Shown piece by piece: positions 7,668 through 16,530 of a DNA stretch of 64,000 bases; position 1 is the first letter of the stretch, and every line of letters starts with the position of its first letter. The stretch spans positions 62,001-126,000 of the forward strand of contig CAMHAH010000007.1 of NCBI GenBank assembly GCA_946183365.1. The letters are read 5' to 3'. The notes beneath the pieces are model-generated. The model was not told the DNA's origin. It saw nothing but the letters and a program-made list of their open reading frames with translations, and searched no databases. The position numbers and the translations under genes are program-made. The stretch comes from an uncultured Clostridia bacterium. Its GTDB lineage: Bacteria > Bacillota > Clostridia > Oscillospirales > Acutalibacteraceae.

Positions 7668-8612
7668 TCATTTATCTAATTCTTCAAGAATTACCTTTTT
7701 GATATTGGGAGCGGTGAGACCGAAGATATCGAGCAGCTCCTTAGCGGGGCCCGAATAACCGAACTGATCGTATACGCCGATACGTCTTACGGGAACGGGA
7801 CACTCGGCAGATGTCACCTCGCATACAGCGTCTGCGAGACCGCCGATAACGTTGTGCTCCTCTACGGTTATGATCCTGCCTGTCTCCTTAGCCGCCTTGA
7901 TGATGATATCGCGGTCGATAGGCTTGATGGTATGGATGTTGATAAGCCTTACGCTCTTGCCCTCGGCAATGAGCTCGTCTACAGCCTTGAGGCTCTCGAG
8001 AACACACAGACCCGTCGCGATAACGGTGACGTCTGTACCCTCTCTGAGAGTGATGCCCTTTCCCCAGTGGAACTCATAGGTCTCGGGATCGTTGAAGCTG
8101 TCTACAGCCAGTCTGCCTAAGCGGATATATACGGGACCCTCATACTCGAGAGCCGCCTTTGTGGCAGCCTTCATCTCCCAGTGGTCGGCGGGGTTGAGAA
8201 CCACCATACCGGGGATGGTACGCATGATACCGATATCCTCGAGGCACTGGTGAGTGGCGCCGTCCTCGCCTGTAGAGATGCCCGCGTGCGAGCCGGCGAT
8301 CTTCACGTTGAGGTTGGGGTAAGCAACGGAGTTGCGGATCTGCTCAAAGGCTCTGCCTGTCGCGAACATAGCGAACGAAGCCGCTACCGGGATCTTGCCT
8401 GTCGTAGCCAAACCCGCCGCTACGCCGACCATGTTAGCCTCGGCGATACCGCAGTCGATGAAACGCTCGGGATATGCCGCGGCGAAGATAGAGGTCTTTG
8501 TAGCCGCCGAGAGGTCGGCGTCGAGTACGACTATATCGGGATTATGCTCAGCCATCTCGCACAGAGCCTCGCCAAAGCTCTCTCGAGTAGCCTTAGTGAT
8601 GATCTCAGCCAT
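7668..8612 (-). CDS. transketolase, C-terminal subunit
   Basis: The pyrimidine-binding plus C-terminal half of a split transketolase, which moves two-carbon ketol units in the non-oxidative pentose phosphate pathway with thiamine diphosphate. The protein contains DADLSAATKTS and the conserved block FIDCGIAEANMVGVAAGLA, holding the cofactor-activating Glu. A C-terminal transketolase domain follows (about 190-310). The start at 8612 (MAEIITKATRES) is chosen because a GCCTCC-complement ribosome site lies just upstream; a longer frame extends into the N-terminal subunit gene but lacks family similarity. It begins 2 bases from the stop of that gene, so the subunits are made together. Confidence 0.93.
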   Translation of the reverse strand: MAEIITKATRESFGEALCEMAEHNPDIVVLDADLSAATKTSIFAAAYPERFIDCGIAEANMVGVAAGLATTGKIPVAASFAMFATGRAFEQIRNSVAYPNLNVKIAGSHAGISTGEDGATHQCLEDIGIMRTIPGMVVLNPADHWEMKAATKAALEYEGPVYIRLGRLAVDSFNDPETYEFHWGKGITLREGTDVTVIATGLCVLESLKAVDELIAEGKSVRLINIHTIKPIDRDIIIKAAKETGRIITVEEHNVIGGLADAVCEVTSAECPVPVRRIGVYDQFGYSGPAKELLDIFGLTAPNIKKVILEELDK

Positions 8613-8613
8613 G

Positions 8614-9453
8614 TTACGCCTCCAGTTCTCTGAGCTGCTTTTCAAGCTCAGCAATAGCAATCTTATATTCCTCGGCGTTGGTAGCCTTGCCGTGCCAGCC
8701 AACCTCGTTCTCCATGAAAGAAACGCCCTTGCCCTTTACGGTCTTCATGATGACAGCGAAAGGCTTATCAGATGCCTTAGCCTTAGCCATAGCGCCCTCG
8801 ATCGCATCAAAGTCATGACCGTTGATGATAACGGTATCGAAGCCGAAGCTCTCGAACTTGGTATCCAGCGGCTCTACGCCGCCCACCTCAGCGGTGGTGC
8901 CGTCGATCTGCAGGCCATTGCAGTCTACGATAACGGTGAGGTTGTCAAGGTTGTGATGACCGGCGAACATAGCCGCCTCCCATACCTCGCCTTCCTCGCA
9001 CTCGCCGTCGCCGAGCACGGTATAAACGCGGTAGTCCTTCTTGTCCATTTTAGCGGCGAGCGCCATTCCGCAGGCGGCGGATACGCCCTGACCGAGCGAA
9101 CCTGAGCTCATATCTATACCGGGAGTGCCCTTCATATCGGGATGACCCTGCAGCATAGCTCCGACGTGCCTGAGCATCTCGAGCTCTTTCCAGTCAAAAT
9201 ACCCCTTGAGCGCCAATGTGGCGTAAAGGCTGGGACAACAGTGTCCCTTAGATAAAACGAAACGGTCTCTGTCTGCCCAATCGGGTCTTTCGGGGTCTAT
9301 GTTCATCTCTTTGAAATAGAGATAAGTAAACATATCCGCCGCCGACAAAGAGCCGCCCGGATGTCCTGATTTAGCGTTAAATGTGCCGATGATCGCACCG
9401 ATCCTTGACTTACAAGCAAGGATTTCAAGCTGTCGCTTCTCTGCCTGATTCAT
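8614..9453 (-). CDS. transketolase, N-terminal subunit
   Basis: The pyrophosphate-binding half of the split transketolase. It shows SGHPGGSLS (about residue 30), RDRFVLSKGH, and the thiamine-diphosphate/Mg motif GDGECEEGEVWEAA ending in DCN (about 145-175). At 279 residues it matches the two-subunit form common in Firmicutes and archaea; the single-chain enzyme has about 660. It is first of the transketolase pair. The leader carries a stable hairpin. Confidence 0.94.
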   Translation of the reverse strand: MNQAEKRQLEILACKSRIGAIIGTFNAKSGHPGGSLSAADMFTYLYFKEMNIDPERPDWADRDRFVLSKGHCCPSLYATLALKGYFDWKELEMLRHVGAMLQGHPDMKGTPGIDMSSGSLGQGVSAACGMALAAKMDKKDYRVYTVLGDGECEEGEVWEAAMFAGHHNLDNLTVIVDCNGLQIDGTTAEVGGVEPLDTKFESFGFDTVIINGHDFDAIEGAMAKAKASDKPFAVIMKTVKGKGVSFMENEVGWHGKATNAEEYKIAIAELEKQLRELEA

Positions 9454-9520
9454 CCTTATTGCCTCCCCTGATATGCGTAATTCTTATGACCGCTTTAATA
9501 CGGCAAAAAACGATTGCGCT

Positions 9521-9561
9521 GCAAAGGCAGGCGAGCCTTTGCGTACAGAAATATAATACCA
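9521..9561 (-). promoter_or_regulatory. transketolase promoter (extended -10) and leader hairpin
   Basis: On the minus strand TGG-TATTAT (9553-9561) forms an extended -10 without a clear -35. Downstream, GCAAAGGC/GCCTTTGC (9521-9542) forms an 8-base stem, and a run of six T follows after a few bases (complement of 9505-9510). This could attenuate transcription; the role is inferred only. Confidence 0.45.
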
Positions 9562-9618
9562 CATTCACCTCGATATATTTTTCATTATGTGAAAAAAGCC
9601 GAAATTAGCTCATTTATA

Positions 9619-9647
9619 TTGAAAATACATAAAATCTGTGATACAAT
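9619..9647 (+). promoter_or_regulatory. coaX promoter
   Basis: TTGAAA (9619-9624), 17-base spacer, TACAAT (9642-9647) with TGA extension; only about 20 bases of leader before the coding region. Confidence 0.8.
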
Positions 9648-9673
9648 CGCGCTTGGAAAGGAGCGAAATGTAT

Positions 9674-10453
9674 ATGTTACTGACAGCTGATATAGGAAAT
9701 ACCAACATCAAGTTCGGTATCTTTGATAAAAGCGACCTCATACGCACTCTGACTATCTCGTGCAGCAAGGCAAAAACCGCTGATGAATACGGGGTGGAGC
9801 TGTACTCTCTGATAAGGGTGATGGGCATCCACAGAGAGGATTTCAGCGGCTGTATTATCAGCTCGGTAGTCCCGCTCGTGACCACAAGGATAGACGAGGC
9901 TGTCAGGGATCTGCTCGGCGTAGAGCCTTTGATCGTAGGCCCCGGAGTAAAGACGGGGCTCAATATACGCATAGACGACCCGTCGATCCTCGGCGCCGAC
10001 CTCGTATGCGCCTGCGTCGCGGCAAACAATATATCCCCTGCTCCTCTGATAGTTATAAGCATGGGCACCGCTACGGTATGGTGCGTTATAGATAAGAACG
10101 GCAGTATGATAGGCTGCCCCATCGCTCCGGGCGTCTCGGTCTCTCTCGAGGCTCTGACCAACAACACCGCTCTTTTGCAGGGCGTATCCTTCACCGCGCC
10201 TAAGTCCGTCATCGGCAAGAACACCGATAAATCCATCAGAGCGGGCGTTATCTGGGGCACGGTATGTATGATAGACGGCATGATAGATAAGATTGAAAAA
10301 GAGCTCGGCGAGAAATGCAGCGTCATCGCGACGGGCGGTCTGTCAAAGACTATCATCCGCTACTGTGAGCACGATATAGAAATAAAGGAGAATCTTATCC
10401 TCGAAGGGCTGAGAATTATATACGAACGTAACAAAAAATCTCAGAAGGATTGA
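9674..10453 (+). CDS. coaX: type III pantothenate kinase
   Basis: Phosphorylates pantothenate with ATP, the first step of coenzyme A synthesis. It is an ASKHA-fold enzyme with the phosphate loop ADIGNTNIKFG at the N-terminus, GTATVWCVID as the adenosine-side motif and a C-terminal ATGGL segment. The usual GADR block reads GADL here, a replacement of a residue thought to help bind pantothenate. The start MLLTADIGNTN at 9674 has an AAAGGAG site 10 bases upstream and matches the usual family N-terminus; the ATG at 9668 is the alternative (4-base spacing). The next gene is probably a vitamin transporter component. Confidence 0.92.
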   Translation: MLLTADIGNTNIKFGIFDKSDLIRTLTISCSKAKTADEYGVELYSLIRVMGIHREDFSGCIISSVVPLVTTRIDEAVRDLLGVEPLIVGPGVKTGLNIRIDDPSILGADLVCACVAANNISPAPLIVISMGTATVWCVIDKNGSMIGCPIAPGVSVSLEALTNNTALLQGVSFTAPKSVIGKNTDKSIRAGVIWGTVCMIDGMIDKIEKELGEKCSVIATGGLSKTIIRYCEHDIEIKENLILEGLRIIYERNKKSQKD

Positions 10454-10621
10454 TTGTCGTTCTTTGTTATGATATACTGAATATCGGGCGATATCGCTCA
10501 CTAAAACCGAATATCGATCCATTTGGATTTGATATAAATTTCAGCTCATAAAATATAATTATGAGCGGCAAAATCAGCGCTTCACCCGAAGTGTTTCGGG
10601 GAGGCAGCAGGAGGTTTTTTT
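10454..10621 (+). promoter_or_regulatory. coaX-ECF intergenic leader with weak promoter and hairpin at the ribosome site
   Basis: A possible promoter TTGATA (10529-10534) and TATAAT (10554-10559) has a long 19-base spacer. A hairpin CCCGAA/TTCGGG (10585-10600) ends 8 bases before the AGGAGG site (10609-10614). Partial dyads containing GAATATCG lie earlier. I do not match it to a known riboswitch class. Confidence 0.35.
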
Positions 10622-11218
10622 ATGTCAAACACAGATAAGAACAAAGTCTACAGACTGACCGGACTCGGAATTCTGACAGCCATCATCATCGTGCTGCAGA
10701 TATTCACCACCTTTGTCCACTTCGGTCCCTTCTCGATCACCTTAGCCCTTATCCCGATAGTTGTCGGCGCGGCTATGTTCGGTGTCGGCGCGGGTGCGTA
10801 CTTAGGCGCTGTTTTCAGCGTTATTGTAGTCATCATGTGCATCACCGGAGGTGACCCGGGCGGCTTCATGGTATGGTCGGCTAACCCCTTTATGTGCGTA
10901 GTTATGTGTATGCTCAAGGGTACTTTAGCGGGACTGTGCGCCGGCGCTGTATACAAGGCGCTCTGCAACAAGAACAAGATCCTTGCTACAGTCCTCGCCG
11001 CGCTGGTATCTCCGATCGTCAACACAGGCGTATTCATCATCGGTATGCTTCTGTTCTTCAGAGAGACCCTCGCGTCATGGGCAGGCGGCTCTGACCTCTT
11101 GACCTATATCATCGTAGGTCTTACGGGCGTCAACTTCATCATCGAGCTGGGCGTCAACATCGTACTCAGCCCCGTTATCGTAAAGATAATCGACGCTGTA
11201 AAGAAAACACGCAGATAA
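10622..11218 (+). CDS. ECF transporter S component, probably pantothenate-type (PanT-like)
   Basis: A small membrane protein of 198 residues with six predicted helices. It carries the S-component N-terminal signature (TGLGILTAIIIVLQ), which would dock on a shared EcfA-EcfA'-EcfT module encoded elsewhere. Position directly after coaX suggests the vitamin is pantothenate; that is context inference, since the S-component ligand pocket cannot be read here. It has a strong AGGAGG ribosome site with an all-T spacer. The leader may have its own weak promoter, and a terminator follows. Confidence 0.8.
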   Translation: MSNTDKNKVYRLTGLGILTAIIIVLQIFTTFVHFGPFSITLALIPIVVGAAMFGVGAGAYLGAVFSVIVVIMCITGGDPGGFMVWSANPFMCVVMCMLKGTLAGLCAGAVYKALCNKNKILATVLAALVSPIVNTGVFIIGMLLFFRETLASWAGGSDLLTYIIVGLTGVNFIIELGVNIVLSPVIVKIIDAVKKTRR

Positions 11219-11229
11219 CAGACACAACA

Positions 11230-11262
11230 GATCCCTGTACTTTTCGGTACAGGGATCATTTT
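11230..11262 (+). terminator. intrinsic terminator after the ECF S-component gene
   Basis: GATCCCTGTAC/GTACAGGGATC perfect 11-base stem, TTTTCG loop, followed by ATTTTATT. The T-run is the start of the 18-base repeat at 11259-11276. Confidence 0.85.
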
Positions 11263-11276
11263 ATTGCTACTTAGTA
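11259..11276 (-). repeat. solo copy of the 18-base MITE terminus
   Basis: Reads TACTAAGTAGCAATAAAA on the minus strand, immediately after the TAA stop of the cohesin-like gene. It is identical to both ends of the element at 25127-25282. No second end is recognised nearby, so it is a solo or eroded terminus. Confidence 0.8.
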
Positions 11277-12074
11277 TTATTCATTATTACTATCGATATC
11301 ATCGACGGTTTCTTTAAAGCCGTCGTCATTCTCGGGCGGAGCATCAACGGGCGCTTCGTCCGATCTCTTTTTTATCAGAACCTTTTTGCCCAGCAAATAA
11401 CCGACGACGGCGATAGCCGTAACCAAAGCCAGTGACCCCGCGCCGATCAGGATATACCTGCCGGGAGCGTTGCCGCTGACGTTGAATAAGCCGCCGAGTT
11501 CTGTCGATTTATCAGTATCGTCATCAGATACAGAGGATATACCGCTTTTGACGGTTTTATTGCTTGTTTTGGAGCTGTTGTCGGTTTTGTCGGAGCTCTT
11601 TGAGGATTTGGAAGGATCAGCCTCGACCACATCATCCTTACCTATGGTCACCGTAAGCGAATGATCCGAAAAATCATTGATATAATCAAGACCGCCGTCG
11701 ACCGCTTGGTTCATATGCAGTCTGAACACGCAATCGCCCGCGCGAAGAGCCTTGAACGAGACTGTGCAGAGCTTATCGCAATTTGAGCAATTATCGGCGC
11801 AGGCGATGACGACCCTGTCGCCGCTCTGATTTCCCGACGCTTCAATATCGGAAGAACCCGCTTCAACAGAGCGATACTCAGCTATTTCGCCGTCGAACTC
11901 AAGTTCAAACAAAGCGGCTGAGACCTCACGCTCGCAGTAGACGTCTATAAAGAACAAAGAGCTTTTCTCAGACTTAGGCGTATAGGTACAATAGAGATCG
12001 CTATGCGCGGCATATACGCTTATATTAAAGAACAACGCCGCGATCAAAACGACCGACAACAAAAACCTCTTCAT
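11277..12074 (-). CDS. cohesin-like surface protein, membrane anchored
   Basis: The 265-residue protein has a signal peptide (1-22) and a beta-rich domain of about 110 residues whose pattern (FFIDVYCEREVSAALFELEF, then VVIACAD..CTVSFKAL) resembles cohesin/dockerin-binding modules. A Ser/Thr/Lys-rich linker (about 150-195), one membrane helix (about 207-228) and a short acidic cytoplasmic tail follow. Two close Cys pairs lie in the domain (ADNCSNCDKLC). This suggests an extracellular scaffold or glycan-binding module, though a generic immunoglobulin-like fold is possible. It overlaps the upstream reductase gene by 4 bases (ATGA) and is last in the potassium operon, an odd partner for ion uptake. 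Confidence 0.7.
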   Translation of the reverse strand: MKRFLLSVVLIAALFFNISVYAAHSDLYCTYTPKSEKSSLFFIDVYCEREVSAALFELEFDGEIAEYRSVEAGSSDIEASGNQSGDRVVIACADNCSNCDKLCTVSFKALRAGDCVFRLHMNQAVDGGLDYINDFSDHSLTVTIGKDDVVEADPSKSSKSSDKTDNSSKTSNKTVKSGISSVSDDDTDKSTELGGLFNVSGNAPGRYILIGAGSLALVTAIAVVGYLLGKKVLIKKRSDEAPVDAPPENDDGFKETVDDIDSNNE

Positions 12075-12802
12075 ATCACCATTCCACCGTTAACGGAAAG
12101 CACCTGACCGGTGATAAACCTCGCTTTATCCGACGCGAGGAAAACTACCGCGTCAGCGATATCCAAGGGCTCGCCGATGGAATTGAGCGGTGTTTCGTCC
12201 CTGAGCGCTCTGATATCATCATCCGAGAAATCAGACATCATATCGGTCATAACCACTCCGGGAGATACGGCGTTGACGCGTATGCCAGAGGGACCGACCT
12301 CTTTCGCGAGAGCCTTTGTCAGTCCGATGACCCCCGCCTTAGCGGCTGAATAAGCCGCCTCGCAGGAGGCTCCGACCTCGCCCCACATCGAGGCGATATT
12401 GATGATAACGCCGCTGTGGGAGCTGAGCATATCCGACAGAGCGCACCTGCAGCAGTAGAAAACAGAGCTGAGATCGGAGGCGATCATCCTGTCCCAGTCG
12501 CTGTCGGAGAGATCCGTCAACAGACCGTACATAGATATACCGGCGTTGTTGACGAGGACGTCAACAGTCCCGAGTTCGGCGCGTACTGTCTCAAACATAC
12601 GACTAACCTGAGCGCTGTCAGAGACGTCCGCCTGAACAGCTAAAGCCCTTACACCGAGAGAGCTTATCTCTCTCACGAGCGTCTCGGCGTTATCCTTGCT
12701 TTTATTATAATTTACGGCTACGTCATATCCCTCACGGGCAAACGCCAAGGCGCAGGCTGAGCCGATCCCGCGCGAGGCTCCCGTGATCAGAACCGTGCCC
12801 AT
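12071..12802 (-). CDS. short-chain dehydrogenase/reductase, FabG-like (3-oxoacyl-ACP reductase family)
   Basis: A 243-residue classical SDR with the NAD(P) loop GASRGIGSA (7-15), NNAG (about 86-89), the catalytic Ser in NIASMW and YSAAK (about 150-154), ending with the typical FITGQVLSVNGGMVI. NADPH preference is suggested by the Asn-Lys after the second strand (VNYNKSK). It may reduce a beta-keto-acyl thioester or another ketone; no fatty-acid genes adjoin it. It lies between trkH (1-base overlap) and the cohesin-like gene (4-base overlap), so it is co-translated with a potassium transporter for no obvious reason. Confidence 0.85.
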   Translation of the reverse strand: MGTVLITGASRGIGSACALAFAREGYDVAVNYNKSKDNAETLVREISSLGVRALAVQADVSDSAQVSRMFETVRAELGTVDVLVNNAGISMYGLLTDLSDSDWDRMIASDLSSVFYCCRCALSDMLSSHSGVIINIASMWGEVGASCEAAYSAAKAGVIGLTKALAKEVGPSGIRVNAVSPGVVMTDMMSDFSDDDIRALRDETPLNSIGEPLDIADAVVFLASDKARFITGQVLSVNGGMVI

Positions 12803-14256
12803 CAGTTACGCTTCCACGCTGTGGGGATGAATATGAGCAGGAACGGATAAAGCTCAAGTCTGCCCGCGAGCATATTGAAACAGAACACTATCTTTGATAA
12901 TATGCTGAATTCAGAATAATTGCCTGTGGAACCGACCATATTCATACCGGGACCGGTATTGTTGAGAGTAGCCAGCACACTTGTAAAGTTTGTCATAAAA
13001 TCAAATCCGTTGAATGAGATTAGAATGGTCGTGATGATTATGATAAGCGTATATATAACGAAGTAGACGCTGACAGAGCGGCTGACCTCGTGAGTTATCT
13101 TCTTGCTGTCTATCTTGACTACACGGACGGTCTTGGGGTGAAGAATAAGGTCAAATTCCTTTTTCATGCCCTTGAGCAGGATGATAAGGCGCGACACCTT
13201 GAAGCCGCCGCCTGTCGAGCCGGCGCAGGCGCCAATACACGTTACAATAAGCACGATCGACTTTGAAAACTCAGGCCATTTGTTGACGTCTGTGATCGCG
13301 AAGCCCGTAGAAGAGCCCACGGACGAGACATAGAAAAAGCTCTGATGTATCGACTGATACACATCGCCGCCAAAGGTTCCGCAGACAATAAGATCTATCG
13401 AGATCAAAGCGGTAGCTCCGAAGGTTATACCGAGATATCCCCAAAGCTCCTCATTTCTGAACGCTACCTTAAAGCGTTTTGAAATGATAAGTATATAAAC
13501 ATAAAAATTCACGCCGAAAAGCACCATGAACACAGCCGCTACGGTCTGAAGATAGGGGCTGAACCGCGCCAGCGAATCATTATAGACCATGAAGCCGCCG
13601 GTACCCGCGGTAGCGAACGAGGTAGTGACAGAATCGAAGAGATTCATGCCGCCGCAGAGCAGCAGTATACACTCGAGAGCGGTGAGTCCGCAGTAGATGC
13701 CGTAGAGCAGCGCCGCGTAATTACGCAGCTTCGGCATACTTTTGTTGACGGCGGGACCGGTGGACTCCGCCTTCATAAGATTTATATTCTGATTTCCGCC
13801 GAGGCGGGGAATGATGGCAAGCAAAAAGACTACGACGCCCATTCCGCCCAAAAAATGAGAGAAACTGCGCCACATCAGCATACACTTCGGAAGATGCTCT
13901 ATCTCGGTGAGGATAGTCGCTCCGGTCGTGGTAAAGCCAGAGACCGTCTCAAACAGCGCGTCGACAAAATGCGGTATGGTTCGCGACCACCATAGCGGTA
14001 TACAACCGCCTACAGAAAGCACCAGCCACGACAAGGCGGTAGCGGCAAAGCCGTCCTTGAGGTACATGACGTTGCTCTTAGGCTTTTTGATGACCAGAGC
14101 CGTTCCTATTATCGCCAGAGCGATGCCGGTATAGAAAAAATACTTTTGAAAATGCCATTCGCGATAGATTATGCCGACAATAACAGGCAGCAGCATTGCC
14201 GCGCCCTCGATAAGCAAAACCCATCCCAGAATATAAGAAATCAGTCTTTTGTTCAT
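12802..14256 (-). CDS. trkH: potassium uptake channel subunit TrkH
   Basis: A 484-residue integral membrane protein with four membrane-pore-membrane repeats. The pore loops contain the filter-like segments SGFTTTGAT, ATAGTGGF, SVGSSTGFAI and NTGPGMN; GACAGSTGGG precedes the D3-D4 linker. Its extra N-terminal helices and length fit TrkH rather than KtrB. The partner is the double-domain TrkA encoded just upstream, 97 bases away. An AGGAAAGG ribosome site precedes the ATG. It takes up K+ across the cytoplasmic membrane, gated by nucleotide binding to TrkA. Confidence 0.93.
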   Translation of the reverse strand: MNKRLISYILGWVLLIEGAAMLLPVIVGIIYREWHFQKYFFYTGIALAIIGTALVIKKPKSNVMYLKDGFAATALSWLVLSVGGCIPLWWSRTIPHFVDALFETVSGFTTTGATILTEIEHLPKCMLMWRSFSHFLGGMGVVVFLLAIIPRLGGNQNINLMKAESTGPAVNKSMPKLRNYAALLYGIYCGLTALECILLLCGGMNLFDSVTTSFATAGTGGFMVYNDSLARFSPYLQTVAAVFMVLFGVNFYVYILIISKRFKVAFRNEELWGYLGITFGATALISIDLIVCGTFGGDVYQSIHQSFFYVSSVGSSTGFAITDVNKWPEFSKSIVLIVTCIGACAGSTGGGFKVSRLIILLKGMKKEFDLILHPKTVRVVKIDSKKITHEVSRSVSVYFVIYTLIIIITTILISFNGFDFMTNFTSVLATLNNTGPGMNMVGSTGNYSEFSILSKIVFCFNMLAGRLELYPFLLIFIPTAWKRN

Positions 14257-14353
14257 AGCCTTTCCTCAGGGAAAAATATGCAGTACAGAGAGATCAACCG
14301 TGATCCGATCACCAGGATATCAACACATTGCCCGAATATGATACGGCGCGTTT

Positions 14354-15712
14354 TTATCTTAGTATATCACGCAGATCTGAGAGACCGGTGTGTTTGGTTA
14401 TCACTATAACCCTGTCGCCCGGTTCGATGGTATCGCCGCCTCCCGGCAGGATAATCCTGCCTCCGCGGCTGATACAAACTATCTGAAGATCGCTTTTTAA
14501 ATTAAGCTCAGAGAGCGGCACTCCGGTGACGGCGCTTTTCTCTCTTACGATGAACTCCAGCGCCTCGGCACGGTCGGAGTTGATCTTATACATCGTCTCA
14601 ACATTGTTGCCGACGGTATTCTGCATACCGCGAACATAGCGGATGATATACTCGCCCGTCAGCTGCTTTGGACGGATGACGCTGTCGAGCGGTAATTTAT
14701 CCACAACAGAGGAGAATTTGAGATTGCCGAGCTCCGTGATTACCTTTGCCTTGGGGTTCACATCTTTAACATACAGCGACGCGAGCAGATTTTCTTCGTC
14801 GGTATCCATCATACAAACAACGCCGTCGGCTCGTTCGATATGCTCGGAAAGTAGAAGATCCTCATCCATAGCGTCGGCGTTGATTATCATTACGCCGTCG
14901 AGGTATTCGGCAAGCTCCTCGCAGCGGTTCTCGTCTTTTTCGATTATCTTTACGTTCACACCCGCCTCGTGCAGGATGCGCGCGAGATAAAAGCCTATTT
15001 TACTGCCGCCGAGGATGAACACCGAGCGGCCCTTGTTGGAGATGGTCCCCAAAAGTTTCAGCAGCTTTGCCGCCGAGCCGGAGGACGTTACAAACGATAC
15101 CATATCGTCGGCCTGCAGGACAAAATCGCCGGTAGGGATATATACCTCGCCGCCGCGCTCGACAAAGACGATACGCACAGAGTCCTTGAGGATAGACGCG
15201 CAGTTGACTACCCGCTTGCCGGCGATGGGAGAATCGTTCTGCAGACGGATCTTGATGAAATCCACCATTCCCTTTGCGAACGAGTTGATCTTGACAGCTC
15301 CGGGAAACTTTATCAAACGGGCGATCTCATTAGCGCAGGTATACTCGGGGTTAATCGCCAGAGTAAGCTTCAGATCCTCCTTGACGATCTCTACGTCGTT
15401 TATGTACTCGGGATTGCGTACACGCGCTATGGTCGACGGTACTCCCGCGTTCTTGGCAAGCAGACAGGTATACAGATTCAGCTCGTCTGTGGCGGTGACC
15501 GCGATCAGAAGGTCGCAGCTTTCGATCCCCGACTCGCGCAAAACGACATATGTGGCTCCGTTGCCTTCGATCGCCATGACGTTTTGTGTATCGCTGATCT
15601 TTTCCAGCGCTTCGACGTTCTCATCTATCACGGTAATGGAGTGTCCCTCCAGATTCAGCTGCTCGGCGATCGAGCGGCCGACTCTTCCGCAGCCTACGAT
15701 AATAATATTCAT
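14354..15712 (-). CDS. trkA: Trk potassium system regulatory subunit TrkA (two RCK units)
   Basis: A cytoplasmic gating ring protein of 452 residues with two tandem RCK_N-RCK_C units. The first NAD loop is VGCGRVGRSIAEQL with ENVEALEKI following; the second is ILGGSKIGFYLA (about 230). Each half ends with a TrkA-C domain (about 140-215 and 370-450). It binds NAD(H)/ATP and controls TrkH. It sits between ktrA-like and trkH genes in one operon. Confidence 0.93.
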   Translation of the reverse strand: MNIIIVGCGRVGRSIAEQLNLEGHSITVIDENVEALEKISDTQNVMAIEGNGATYVVLRESGIESCDLLIAVTATDELNLYTCLLAKNAGVPSTIARVRNPEYINDVEIVKEDLKLTLAINPEYTCANEIARLIKFPGAVKINSFAKGMVDFIKIRLQNDSPIAGKRVVNCASILKDSVRIVFVERGGEVYIPTGDFVLQADDMVSFVTSSGSAAKLLKLLGTISNKGRSVFILGGSKIGFYLARILHEAGVNVKIIEKDENRCEELAEYLDGVMIINADAMDEDLLLSEHIERADGVVCMMDTDEENLLASLYVKDVNPKAKVITELGNLKFSSVVDKLPLDSVIRPKQLTGEYIIRYVRGMQNTVGNNVETMYKINSDRAEALEFIVREKSAVTGVPLSELNLKSDLQIVCISRGGRIILPGGGDTIEPGDRVIVITKHTGLSDLRDILR

Positions 15713-15790
15713 ACATTTACCTCTTCAAATAGTATATCGTAACAAAATGATCGGTAATACCCGGCCGAGTTAACACGACCGCAAAACACC

Positions 15791-16438
15791 CTAAAACCTG
15801 AAGCACTTCTTGAGCGACTTGTATTCGCCCAGAACCAAAAGAGTCATTTCCTTCGTCAGGATCGTATCCGGCTTGATCATAAAATTCATCACGCCGTTCT
15901 TTCTCAATCCTATGATGGTCAGGCTGTGCTTATTTCTGACGTCGAGCTGGATAATGCTCTTGCCGGCCCAGTCCTCGGGTACCTCGACCTCATAGAGAGA
16001 ATGATCATCGTCCAGTCCGATATAATCGATAAGATGGTCGGAGCTGTACCTTATAGCCGCCCATTTCGCGATCTGCTTTTCGGGATATACGACCCTGTCC
16101 GCGCCGTTGCGGAGCAGAAAATGCTCCTGACCGTCGCGCTCAGCCCGCGCGATAACGAATTTAGCGCCGAGCTCCTTTAACAGATAAGTGGTCTCAAGCG
16201 AACTCTGGAAGTCGTTGCTGATGGTCACATAGCAAATATCAAAATTGTTTACGCCGAGCGTGCGAAGAAAAGCCTCGTTGGTACTGTCGCCGATACGGGC
16301 GTCGGTGATGATGTCTATCATATCGTTGACCTTGTCCTCGTCATGGTCTACGCCAAGCACATCATGTCCGAGCTCGTTGAGCTCTATAGCGATTCTTTTT
16401 CCGAACCTTCCGAGTCCGATCAATAAAACTGATTTCAT
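15791..16438 (-). CDS. ktrA: single-unit potassium channel regulator (KtrA/TrkA family)
   Basis: A 215-residue protein with one RCK_N (LIGLGRFGKRIAIEL, then DHDEDKV) and one RCK_C domain (about 135-215), the layout of KtrA/KtrC. It forms an octameric ring that gates KtrB; RCK_C domains of this family are known c-di-AMP receptors. The KtrB-like gene lies 92 bases upstream in the same operon, so a complete Ktr system and a complete Trk system lie in tandem. Confidence 0.92.
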   Translation of the reverse strand: MKSVLLIGLGRFGKRIAIELNELGHDVLGVDHDEDKVNDMIDIITDARIGDSTNEAFLRTLGVNNFDICYVTISNDFQSSLETTYLLKELGAKFVIARAERDGQEHFLLRNGADRVVYPEKQIAKWAAIRYSSDHLIDYIGLDDDHSLYEVEVPEDWAGKSIIQLDVRNKHSLTIIGLRKNGVMNFMIKPDTILTKEMTLLVLGEYKSLKKCFRF

Positions 16439-16530
16439 AATGTTTCTCCTTGAAATGGAGCAGACGGATACGCTCCGGCTTAGCCGGGAGTGATCTCTGC
16501 CCTGATAGCTATTTGATAAAGTTCAGCCGT

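Noticed and set aside
8613..8702. N-terminal extension of the transketolase C-terminal subunit
   Set aside because: The extra 30 residues overlap the partner gene and have no similarity; a good ribosome site precedes 8612.
9610..10356. Open frame of 248 codons antisense to coaX
   Set aside because: coaX on the plus strand has clear motifs, promoter and ribosome site; the antisense frame has none.
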